Source: a virus
Virus record (IMG/VR): IMGVR_UViG_3300046330_000113
Location: 1 to 50,504 of that record
Reading direction: 5' to 3' (one strand)
Length of the DNA stretch: 50,504 nt
Positions 35,397-45,900 of the stretch are shown here, piece by piece; position 1 is the stretch's first letter; every line of letters begins with the position of its first letter. The notes beneath the pieces are model-generated. The model had not been told where the DNA came from, made no database searches, and was given only the letters and a program-made list of their open reading frames with translations. The position numbers and the translations under genes were made by a program.

Positions 35397-38300
35397 ATGA
35401 GTTGTAAATTTATAAATCCACATACAAATAACGAATTAGAATTATCTAAACAGTTAATGAAATATTATAAACTTGATGAATATGAAGAATTAGATGAAAA
35501 TATGTCTAATTTTTTAGATTCACAAGTTAGTTATTTCTTTTCCGATAGTTTTAAAGAAGCATTTGGTGATTGGACACAAACACAATATCCTGAAGATAAT
35601 CGTTTTGATTTTAATGGAGGTCCTAAACTATTTACAGATAGTAGTAACAAAATGTATGTTATTGATAAAGACAACAACAAAATGTTTATCAACAATACTC
35701 GTTTTGAGGGATTAAATGCTTTTGATATGTTTAAAAATCAAATTACAAGTATTAAAAACGATGCTAAAGTAATGATTACTAAATATATTTTTGACAAATA
35801 CAAAAATACTGAAGATGATATTACAGATTTTAATAATTTAAAATTTAATATTAAAGATGAAGTAGTTGCGTTTTTTGATAATCAAATTATTGAACGACCA
35901 GATAATACAGATGTTTATGAATTGTTTAAAGAATTTACAGATGACTTTGTATTAGAAGTAAAAGACTTTTTAAATTCTGTAAATTTATCATACACTGAAA
36001 ATGAAGATGATGACGATAGTGTTACACAAGAACAACAAGAAGAAAGTGGTGCTATTGTAGGTAAAGGTAGTGTAGAAAGAAATAGTAAAGATAATGCTAC
36101 TGGTAACATTAAATTAATGTTGTCATTATTACCAGATAAAACAAATACCTCTATATTTTTTGTAGGTGATAGTATGGTTCCATTTGATACAATATGGAAT
36201 GAAGTACAGTCTGAATTAGCAGGTATTCCTAAGTTGTTAACTTCTGATGGACAAGCCGTAAATGTGTTAGATGTTATGAAAGACAAATTAAATAAAATGT
36301 CTTCTACAAAACCTTATATAATACATTTATTAAATTCATTAAATTCTTCTAGTCCAAATTTACAAGCACAATTTTTTCAAGCTTTTGGAAATTTAGGTAA
36401 AATGACTCAAGATACAATGGAGGTTAATTTATCAAATAATAGTTATAAATCAACTAATTCTGCAGAATCTTCTACTAAAAAAACTAAAGTGTTAGAACAA
36501 GCAGGTGTAGAATTTAAAACTAAATTTACTATATTTGATGAAAAAACAAACACATATTCATTTAATTTAGTAGCTTATTCTAAATTAAGACAGAAATATT
36601 TTGATTTATTTCGTACAGAAAATGGTGTTTACACTAAATTAAACAATGTTGATTTAGCAATAGCTAGAGCTACAACAGATGGTAAAACACCTACAAAACA
36701 ATTATTAGACCAACGCACACAATTAAGTAAAGAGGGACAAGATTTATTTTACAATATTATTACAGATTTAGGATTTAATTTAGATGAAAATTCATTTAAT
36801 TACTATTTAACTAATAATGGTAATTCTTATGAGGTAACACCTGAAACAATTATTGCTAGATTAGGGGAATTTAATACAGCTTTTGATAGATTTGATAAGG
36901 GATTAGTTAAAGATGCTACGGCTTCAATTGAAAATCAAAACAAACACGCATTAAGTGTGTTATTTAAAGAAGATGTTTATCAAAATCCTTTAAAGGGAGA
37001 AGGTAATACTTCTATGGGTCAAAAAGTTATTGTTCAAATAGCAGAGGCTATTGCTAAATTTGATACAGAGATGTCTGAAAATATGGTGATGTCTGGTAAC
37101 AAATCTATTTGGGCATATTCTCTAATGTCACAATTATCAGATACAATTAATATTTTAAATAATTCCACACAAGAAGTTGAAAAAAGATTAAAATTAGCTT
37201 ATAGTAGACATTCTGTATATCTTAAACAATTACAAAAAGGTAAATTAGTTAAATTACATCGTACTAATAGTATGATGGAAAAAGATAAAGCTGACGGGTC
37301 TGTTGATAATACAAATACATCTAAAGGAGATGCTATTGTAAGAGATGTATTTGAATCATTGTTAGGTAAAAAAGTTAATGGTAAGTCATTATATCCAACA
37401 GCCGTACCATCAGATAAAGGAACAGCTTTAAAAACACAAACAGATTTCTTTTTAAATACTAATGTTCGTCGTGAAGATGATAAAGTTATAGTTAATGATG
37501 AAACTTTAAATATATTTAGAGGTTATATTAACGATGAATTATCTGTAGCAATTGAGGCTAAAAAACATATTGACAATAATACAGATGCTGTAACAGGTAA
37601 AGTAGACACTTCAAATCTTGTACAATATTTACATACTGATGCAAACGGTAATGTATTTGATATTTTAACACATGGTGGTAAATCTATATTTGATAAAAAT
37701 TTTACAGACAAAGTAGATAGAACTAATATTCAAGATATACAAAGATATATTGACAACAATCTTGACAATTCATATAGAAAAATATATGTAGGTGGTGCTT
37801 TTAAAAATTACATGATTCAATCATTATCACCTAAAAGTTTATCTCAAGGTAAATATAAAGAAGCTTTTGGATTATTTTATAATGAAGATTTTTCACCAAT
37901 AGATATAGATGTTATTAAAAATATTAATAACGATACATTAACACCTAAACAAATTGCTTTTTTAAATTCTTATTTAACAAATACATTAAGTGAAGTAATT
38001 AAAGAACACGGTAAAAAATTAATTGAGGCGGGTATATTTGAAAAAAATGGTGCTAGAGGTAAATTTGATAAAGAATTATATGATTTATATTTTGATAAAG
38101 ATTTAGGTCCTATTGGTACAATGACACAAATTGTATCAGATTATGCAATTAATTCCGTTATTGCTCAAATAGAATATTCTAAAATATATAATGGTTCTAT
38201 CAATAATCATAAAAATATTGTAGATTATTTCAAACGTGCTGCAAAAGCATATATTGATGGTAAGGGATTATTATTAGGACTTGAACATAATGATCATCTT

Positions 38301-41300
38301 TCTAAAATTGCTGTATTACAAGACATTGAAACATCTTCTCCTTACATTGATGAAATGGGATTGTCTACTGATGAAAAAGATTTTGCAACAAAACACTACG
38401 GTAATAATAAAATAAATCAAGCTGATGCTCAAGCATATATTACACCAGAAAGATGGAAATTCTTATTAGAAAGATTGGGTCAATGGGATAATATTTCAAA
38501 AGATATTTGGGATAAAATTCAATTGATGGAATCTGGTAAAACTGTAGAATTTACTAAAGATGAATTAAAACACTTATCTACAAAACCATTAAAAGGTGTT
38601 TATTTCAATAATGATGAAAATAATCCTTTATATTTAAAATATTCTCAATCTGTATTATTAAAATCTTTTGTTAAAGGTTCTCCATTAGAGAAATTATTAG
38701 ATAAAATGAGAGATCCTAATAATCCTATTGATGAAGCAATTATGCAATCAGGAGTTAAAGTAGGTGCTCAATTTGCTAATGAAAATGTATCAGAAGCTAT
38801 TTTAAATAATAAACCGTTTGAATTAAAAGCAATTACTATTGATAATAGATTTTGGAAATTACAACAGGATTTACCAAATAAAGGTATTAAAGATACATTA
38901 TTAGGTTCTCAGTTACAAAAAAATATATTTGATAATTTTAAATTTGATACAAATTATATATTTAATAACAACACATATTCTGGTGCTGAAGTTTATAATA
39001 ACATACATTCCATTATAGGTGAAAAATCTAATAGAGCTATTGAAGACTTTAGAAAAAAGTTTGAAATTGGTGATGATTATGTAATTAATAATTGGGGTGA
39101 ATTTGCTAAAGATATTGCAGATCAATTACGTAAAGAAAAAATTGATGAAAATGTAATACAAGCTGTTGAAAAAGAATTAACACCTTATGTAATACCACAA
39201 GCTAGAGATAAAGTGTTGTCTACAATTATGAGTATTATTAATAAAGCGGCTATTAAATTAAAAACTAACGGTACTTCATTAATACAAATGTCTAATTATG
39301 GATTAGACCAAAATTTAGCAGATGAAACAGGTGTATTGTGGATTAAAGATAAACAACAACTTGCAGAACCTAGAAAAATATTAATTGATGATAAACCTAC
39401 GGTATTACCTGGACAAGTATTTATATCGGGTAATTTATTAAGTAATTATATTCCTAATTGGAGAGATTATTCTTTAGACGAATTATTTGGTGCTGATAGA
39501 CAAGGTGGAATGTTTCCTAAAGAAGTATTACAATTACTTGGATATAGAATACCTAATCAAGCAATGTCATCTAATGATGCTTTAGAAATAGTAGGTATAT
39601 TACCTGATACATATATTGATACTGTTGTAGCATATACAGGTATTACTACTAAAACAGGTTCAGATTTTGATGTTGATAAAATGTTTGTATTTTTACCAAG
39701 TTTTAAAAAGTCAAATGTTGGTGTTGAATATGAAAATTATAATAATGATTTATCAATAACAGAACAATCTGAAGGTGCTTTAAACAATAGATTGTTTGAA
39801 ATGTATTATGGTATATTAACACATCCTGATAATTATACTAATTTAATTACACCTATTGATCATCCGCACATTAAAGATTTTATTAATAAAAAACTATTTC
39901 CAACAAGTGAAAATTTAAATGATTTACAAGCTTTTTCACCATTATATCAAATTGATTTAAAATATGGTTTTATTGCGGGTGGTTTTGGTATTGGACAAGT
40001 AGCTAATAATTTAGTTAATAGTGTAATGAATCAAAATGTACAAATGTCATTAGATAATTACATTGGTTGGGGTAATTTTAAAAACACTAGTGAAAATAAA
40101 CAAACTGTTTTTGAAATGAAATCTGATAAAGGTTATTATGATGAAAGTAATAAATATTCAATTAGTGCTAGTTTAACAGCTGTTCTTAACGCATTTGTAG
40201 ATATTGCAAAAGATGATTATATTACAAAAGCTAATTGGAACACACAAACTACAAATACAGGACTGTTTTTAATTAGAGCAGGTGTACATCCAGATAAAGT
40301 TTTAGCTTTCTTAGCACAACCAGCATTAGTTGAAATGGTGTCTAAAATATCTGAAAAAGAAGGTATCACATCTAAAATTAAAGATAGTGCTAATGTTGTA
40401 GATGATTTAAAGAAAGAATATTTAGATAAATTACAAAAATCCTTAAATTTTAATAAAGATAATTTTGATAATTTATTAAAAGTAATTGAAGAAAAAAAAC
40501 AATCAAAACTAATTGATGGTGTTTTATCAAATAATAAAATAACTACAAGAAGCGCAAATGAATTAGCTACACATGTTAATATTAATACAGGTGAAAAAAC
40601 ACCACAGTATTATTTAGATCAATATTTAACTTTAAAAGAATATGAAAATTTAAAACCTACAGTAAAAGAATTTACTAAAATGGTAAGTGCTTCTAAATAT
40701 GGTGAGCGAGGTGTTGGTAAAAGATTGACAGAGTTTTTAAGTCAACGTAATAAAACAAGTGATGTATTAAATAAAGGTGTTATACAAGGTTTTATTAGTA
40801 TGTTATATAACAAAGAACAAATTGATAATGGTTATACATCATTAGGTGTACATCAAAAAAATTCAGAAACATTTTTTACAAATCTTGTACAATCTAATCC
40901 TAGAATATTTTTAACCGCAGGTAATTATTTTTCAAACATAATGAACGAAATGTCTGCAGAAATTCATAAAAATAAAAAATATTTAGATGATGATAATTTA
41001 GGAAAAATATTTGAACAATCATTTTATACAATGATTACATCACAATCTAAAGTATTTGCATTAGATAATAAAAATAATGAATTTGATGTATTATTTAAAA
41101 AAGCACCTAAAGACAAAATGCATCTTGTAGAACAAATGGTTCTTGCACGTGAATCATTTAGAAATACTAAAACACCTAATTTTTTATTAGAAAATATTGA
41201 AATAAAAGAAGATGGTGAGTTTGCATTTTTAGGTATAGATAGTCGTAAGGGTAGTACTAACGGATTTAAAGAAAAAGCAGCAGATGCTTGGAGAGATTTA

Positions 41301-42953
41301 GAAAAAGATAATCCTGATTTATCCGATAATTTAGTTAAATATTCTTATCATCAATCTGGTTTTAAATACAATGCTAATCAAATGTATCAATTTATTCCTC
41401 ATGAAGTATTTGTAAAAAACAGAATGAATAATTATATTGATAATGTTTATAACAGAATTGTTGAAAATAAAATAGATCCCGAAGTATTACAAGATCAAAT
41501 ATATCGTCATAATTGGAATAATAGCACAATAGTACCTGTTATTAAAAATGAAGATATTGTGCAAACAAGTAGTAATACACCTAGAATATATGCTAATAAT
41601 GCAGGATTTAGATTGAAATATGATTCTAATAGACATTCTAATCAAAATGAAAAAGTTAAAACCTTTCCTAAATTTGTAACTTATAACAATTTATTATATA
41701 AATTAGATAGCTATATAGAAGTTGTTAAAGATAAAGAAACTGTTTCAGAACCTGTATATTTTATAACACATAAACTTGGTTATAAATCTAAACAAGGACA
41801 ATTTCACGAATATTCAATGCGTGACAATAAACAATCTTCTAAATTCAATGGTAATAATGTTATGACAAATGAAGTTGTAGAGTCAATAAATACAATTAAA
41901 AACACAGATGCTTTTCAAACCGCAGTATCACATAGTGAGTTTGGTAAAACTGAAAATGAATTTGTTATTGAACAATTATTATTTGAAAGAGATAATGTTG
42001 TGGAAATTGAAACTGAAGTTAAATCTGAAAATAAATCTACAATAGTTAAAAATAACTGGACTAAAGATTTGCCAAAAGAAAATCTTGATACTGCTTATAT
42101 ATTTACAGAAAATATAAATTCTATTGGTTCAACAAGAATTGGTGGAGGAAGTGCTATCATTAGGAATAATCCAAATGCAATAGGTATAGTAACTAAAAAA
42201 TATTATGTATATTCAGAAGATAGGAAAGGAGAAAATATTACTTCTAAAGGTTCTGAATTTGCTAAAAAATTAACTAATGTTGGAAATACAGTAGGTTTAA
42301 ATTATAAAGGTAAAGAATATGTAAATTCTGAACATGCTTATCAAACTTGGAAATCTGAAGAGTTTAATCAAGCAGGTTATGATTTAAAAGGCGGTAAAGT
42401 TAGAAGAGGTAAAATAGGAGATACATTGTTTATAATGACAGATATTCTTACAGAAAAGCTTAAACAACACCCTAATTTAGTCCAAGGAATAAATGAAAGA
42501 GGTGGTTTAGCGTATATTAAAGAATCTACACACAATATAATAAGTGATAAGTTTTGGGAATCTGTTGGAGAAAATAATTTTATAAAAGCTTTAACTAAAG
42601 CTGCTGAAAATGCAGGAGTTGCTAAAGATTGGAATCAAGATTTTCAAGATACAGCGGCTGATTTTGAATTGTTTAAAAAAGTAAATTTAGAACAATTTGT
42701 TAAAATAGATAAGTATGAAAATAAAATATTTCCTCAAGGATTTGCTTCAAATTTAGCTAAAATACCAACAAGATTTGCAGAATGGTTGCAAAATGAATTA
42801 CTAAATAGATATGGATTTAATAAAACAGGACTTATTTCTAAAAGTATTCAATCTACAATAAAAAATTCTACAACAGCTAAATCTGAACAATTATCTTTAT
42901 TTAAAGATTTACCAGGTACATTAGAAGATATACCTACAACTAGTAATTGTTAA
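35397..42953 (+). CDS. Virion-packaged RNA polymerase (2518 aa) with C-terminal NADAR-like region
   Basis: The signature GYRIPNQAMSS (Arg1384 on), IVGILP and then TGSDFDVDKM (Asp1423, Asp1425, Asp1427) mirrors the beta-prime pattern of an RPxxxR-type motif followed by the metal-binding DFDGD loop. It is the form known for the phi14:2 virion RNA polymerase (DFDID there). Upstream, QSGVKVGA (Lys1121) and LLGSQLQK (1169-1175) are candidates for the beta-like barrel. Single-chain polymerases of this kind are injected and transcribe early genes. The N-terminus has SDSFKEAFGDW, usual in giant phage polyproteins. Residues ~2230-2406 hold TENINSIGST ... GGGSAIIRNNPNAIGI and then NSEHAYQTWK (Glu2312), KLKQHPNLV and KFWESVGENNFIKAL, resembling NADAR domains. 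It ends TTSNC. Confidence 0.85.
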   Translation: MSCKFINPHTNNELELSKQLMKYYKLDEYEELDENMSNFLDSQVSYFFSDSFKEAFGDWTQTQYPEDNRFDFNGGPKLFTDSSNKMYVIDKDNNKMFINNTRFEGLNAFDMFKNQITSIKNDAKVMITKYIFDKYKNTEDDITDFNNLKFNIKDEVVAFFDNQIIERPDNTDVYELFKEFTDDFVLEVKDFLNSVNLSYTENEDDDDSVTQEQQEESGAIVGKGSVERNSKDNATGNIKLMLSLLPDKTNTSIFFVGDSMVPFDTIWNEVQSELAGIPKLLTSDGQAVNVLDVMKDKLNKMSSTKPYIIHLLNSLNSSSPNLQAQFFQAFGNLGKMTQDTMEVNLSNNSYKSTNSAESSTKKTKVLEQAGVEFKTKFTIFDEKTNTYSFNLVAYSKLRQKYFDLFRTENGVYTKLNNVDLAIARATTDGKTPTKQLLDQRTQLSKEGQDLFYNIITDLGFNLDENSFNYYLTNNGNSYEVTPETIIARLGEFNTAFDRFDKGLVKDATASIENQNKHALSVLFKEDVYQNPLKGEGNTSMGQKVIVQIAEAIAKFDTEMSENMVMSGNKSIWAYSLMSQLSDTINILNNSTQEVEKRLKLAYSRHSVYLKQLQKGKLVKLHRTNSMMEKDKADGSVDNTNTSKGDAIVRDVFESLLGKKVNGKSLYPTAVPSDKGTALKTQTDFFLNTNVRREDDKVIVNDETLNIFRGYINDELSVAIEAKKHIDNNTDAVTGKVDTSNLVQYLHTDANGNVFDILTHGGKSIFDKNFTDKVDRTNIQDIQRYIDNNLDNSYRKIYVGGAFKNYMIQSLSPKSLSQGKYKEAFGLFYNEDFSPIDIDVIKNINNDTLTPKQIAFLNSYLTNTLSEVIKEHGKKLIEAGIFEKNGARGKFDKELYDLYFDKDLGPIGTMTQIVSDYAINSVIAQIEYSKIYNGSINNHKNIVDYFKRAAKAYIDGKGLLLGLEHNDHLSKIAVLQDIETSSPYIDEMGLSTDEKDFATKHYGNNKINQADAQAYITPERWKFLLERLGQWDNISKDIWDKIQLMESGKTVEFTKDELKHLSTKPLKGVYFNNDENNPLYLKYSQSVLLKSFVKGSPLEKLLDKMRDPNNPIDEAIMQSGVKVGAQFANENVSEAILNNKPFELKAITIDNRFWKLQQDLPNKGIKDTLLGSQLQKNIFDNFKFDTNYIFNNNTYSGAEVYNNIHSIIGEKSNRAIEDFRKKFEIGDDYVINNWGEFAKDIADQLRKEKIDENVIQAVEKELTPYVIPQARDKVLSTIMSIINKAAIKLKTNGTSLIQMSNYGLDQNLADETGVLWIKDKQQLAEPRKILIDDKPTVLPGQVFISGNLLSNYIPNWRDYSLDELFGADRQGGMFPKEVLQLLGYRIPNQAMSSNDALEIVGILPDTYIDTVVAYTGITTKTGSDFDVDKMFVFLPSFKKSNVGVEYENYNNDLSITEQSEGALNNRLFEMYYGILTHPDNYTNLITPIDHPHIKDFINKKLFPTSENLNDLQAFSPLYQIDLKYGFIAGGFGIGQVANNLVNSVMNQNVQMSLDNYIGWGNFKNTSENKQTVFEMKSDKGYYDESNKYSISASLTAVLNAFVDIAKDDYITKANWNTQTTNTGLFLIRAGVHPDKVLAFLAQPALVEMVSKISEKEGITSKIKDSANVVDDLKKEYLDKLQKSLNFNKDNFDNLLKVIEEKKQSKLIDGVLSNNKITTRSANELATHVNINTGEKTPQYYLDQYLTLKEYENLKPTVKEFTKMVSASKYGERGVGKRLTEFLSQRNKTSDVLNKGVIQGFISMLYNKEQIDNGYTSLGVHQKNSETFFTNLVQSNPRIFLTAGNYFSNIMNEMSAEIHKNKKYLDDDNLGKIFEQSFYTMITSQSKVFALDNKNNEFDVLFKKAPKDKMHLVEQMVLARESFRNTKTPNFLLENIEIKEDGEFAFLGIDSRKGSTNGFKEKAADAWRDLEKDNPDLSDNLVKYSYHQSGFKYNANQMYQFIPHEVFVKNRMNNYIDNVYNRIVENKIDPEVLQDQIYRHNWNNSTIVPVIKNEDIVQTSSNTPRIYANNAGFRLKYDSNRHSNQNEKVKTFPKFVTYNNLLYKLDSYIEVVKDKETVSEPVYFITHKLGYKSKQGQFHEYSMRDNKQSSKFNGNNVMTNEVVESINTIKNTDAFQTAVSHSEFGKTENEFVIEQLLFERDNVVEIETEVKSENKSTIVKNNWTKDLPKENLDTAYIFTENINSIGSTRIGGGSAIIRNNPNAIGIVTKKYYVYSEDRKGENITSKGSEFAKKLTNVGNTVGLNYKGKEYVNSEHAYQTWKSEEFNQAGYDLKGGKVRRGKIGDTLFIMTDILTEKLKQHPNLVQGINERGGLAYIKESTHNIISDKFWESVGENNFIKALTKAAENAGVAKDWNQDFQDTAADFELFKKVNLEQFVKIDKYENKIFPQGFASNLAKIPTRFAEWLQNELLNRYGFNKTGLISKSIQSTIKNSTTAKSEQLSLFKDLPGTLEDIPTTSNC

Positions 42954-42965
42954 ATAATTTAAAAT

Positions 42966-45900
42966 ATGGCGTGTAAAAAAGACGTAGAAGAAGTAATATA
43001 TAATGTAGTAAATAGAGATATTAAAAACATTACAAAATTAAATAAAGAAGGTTTTGCTGAAGTTACAAAAGACTTTGGTAAAACTGACTTTGAAAATATT
43101 AAAATTTTAAATGATAAATTTAAAGAAAGAGTTATTAATCATATTAAATCTACAGATAATGATTTACCAGGAACTATTCAAATAAAAATATCTGAACCTT
43201 TATATGAACAATATATTAGAATTATTGAAAAAGTCCAACTTAAAAAAGCAACTGAAGAAGCTAAACAACTAGAACTTGAAGATACTTCTAGAGCAGATAT
43301 GGGCGAAAATCCTAGTTATTTGTTTGAGTCTAAAAAAAATTTAAATGATTTAGTATCTCGTACAACTACAGATAAATTTGGTAAGACTAAAATTGAAACA
43401 CCTGAAGAAATTAGATATGAATACTCTGAGGAAATTAAAAATACAATATTTGCAGGTGAACCTCGTAACATAACAGCTAAAGAAGCTTTATCAAACATAT
43501 TAAATACTGGAATATTTGATAAAAATTCTAAAGAATTTGAACAAATTCACAGAATGATTATATCCACAAAAGCAACTATTAAATTAGTTGATTCTAAAGA
43601 TATGAAATCTACAGATACTTATATGCAATATAATACTGTAGATAATACTATCGAAATGTCTGTAGATAATCTTGGTGATGTATCATCGGTTAAAGAAGGT
43701 GTTGAAAAGTTTTTACATGAAGTATATCACGATAGAACATTACGTGTTTTAAGGACTCCTAAGAATGCAACTGAACAAAAACTACGTAATGATTTAAAAA
43801 AAGTTTATGATGGCTTAAAACCATTATTAGAAGATAAATATCCACACGAAATGTCTTCATTAGAAGAATTTACTGCAGGAATGTTTAGTAATAAGCAATT
43901 TGAATTTGAAGTTGAACAATTAATTAATGCTAAAAAATCATTTTGGGACGTGTTAACTGCATTTTTTAGAGATTTATTTGGACTTGATAATTCCTATAAT
44001 AAATTAATAAATAATTTATTAAGACTTATAGATACTACGGATGAAAATTATACTGGAATAGATACATTAGAAGCTAAATATACTTATGGTCAAAAGAAAT
44101 TAGTTGCTAAAAAAGGTTTACAATCTATTACCATAAGTATTGAAAAAACATTTAGTGATTTAGAAGTTATTGCAAATAGAAGTCAAATGCAAGATTCACC
44201 GTTTTTAACAAAATTAAAAACAGTTAAAAATGAAATTGATGTGTTATTAGACAAATATGTTAAAGACAGTGATGAATATCGTTTAGAAAGTATTAAAATA
44301 TTTAATAAGTTTATGGAAGAACAATTAAATTCTTCTAATAAAATATTAGCTAATGTAGATATTACATCTCAACAATATGAAAATGTAAAAGTATACAACA
44401 ACACATTTAAATCATTACAAATACATATAGATAATGCCGTTGAAGATCTAGAAACAAATAATATCATTACAGCTGAAGAACATGTTAAATTAAATCAAGA
44501 AATTGAGGCATTAATATCTAATTCTAAAATAATTGATAAAAAATTATTAAAAGTTGCTAAAAAATTAAATAGAAAATCTGCAATATTTCAAGAACAATAT
44601 AAAGATGTATTATTAAAATATGAACAAAAATTTCGTCAAGAAGGTAAAGCTAAAGGTTTAACTAAAGCAACACTTGATGAATATGTAAATAAACAATTAT
44701 CTGAAAATAGAGAGTTGATTCAAAAAGAAACTGATGAAACATGGTTTGATTTAATTGATTCACCATTAACAGATATTACTTCTTTAAGTGCTACAGTAAA
44801 TAGTGAAAAAGATTTTACACATCCTATTATTAGAGTATTTTCTAGAATATTAGATAAAGTAAAACATGAATATACTAATTTAATACAACCTAAATTATTA
44901 GAACTTCAAGAAGCTACAAATATATTTTTAGATGGTAGTAGAATTAAGTCTTCTGATGAAAATTATAAAAATTTATTTGAATGGTCTAAAAATGATGAAG
45001 GATTTTTATTAGGGGAATATCAAATTGGATTTAGAGATAGTTTTAATGAATTAATGAACACTGTGAATGCTGAAGATTTTGGTAAAGATTTATCTGACGA
45101 AGATAAATTAAAATTAAAAAAATCTAAAATGCGTAATTGGTTTAAACTTAATACAGACAGTATAAAAAACTTTGATGAAGACGGTAATCCTTATTATATC
45201 ACAAAACCCGCTAAACAGTGGAAAACAGATTTTTCTAAATTAACACAAAAAGAACGTGATTATTTAGCTGTGTTACAATCTCAAGCTAAGGAAGCTAACG
45301 ATAATTATGGTATTAGTGTCAAAAGTCTAAAAAAAAATACACTAGGTGTAGACTTTTATCAATTACCATCACATCATAAAGAAACTATAACACACTTAAA
45401 AAACTTAAATAAAGATATTTTTAAAGAATTATGGCAAGATACTTTTAAATTAAGAACAGATGATACAACACAAGGAGAACAAGATTTTGTAGATGATAAA
45501 AATGTTCACATTGTTCGTCGTGATTTATCGGGTAAAGAAGTAGATTATATTCCTATACATTTTAGAGGTAAAATACCAAAATCTAAACAATCTACAGATT
45601 TAGCCACAATGTATGCAATGGAAATACAACAATCTATTAAATTTAAAAGTAAAACTAAGGTACATACAGATTTAAAAATATTTATCGATATTATTCAAGA
45701 AAATGGTTTTATTAAAAAACAAGGTTTAGGTAGTCGGGTTGTTTCTTATTTTAACAATGATGGTACAACTTCTCCTGTTATTGTGGATAAGCAAGATGCA
45801 CATTTAATAAAAATGCTTGAAACAATGATGAACAATCGTTTATACGATAAAACAAGTACATATTTAGGTAAAATTGGTAATGCGGATGGTGCTAAAATTG

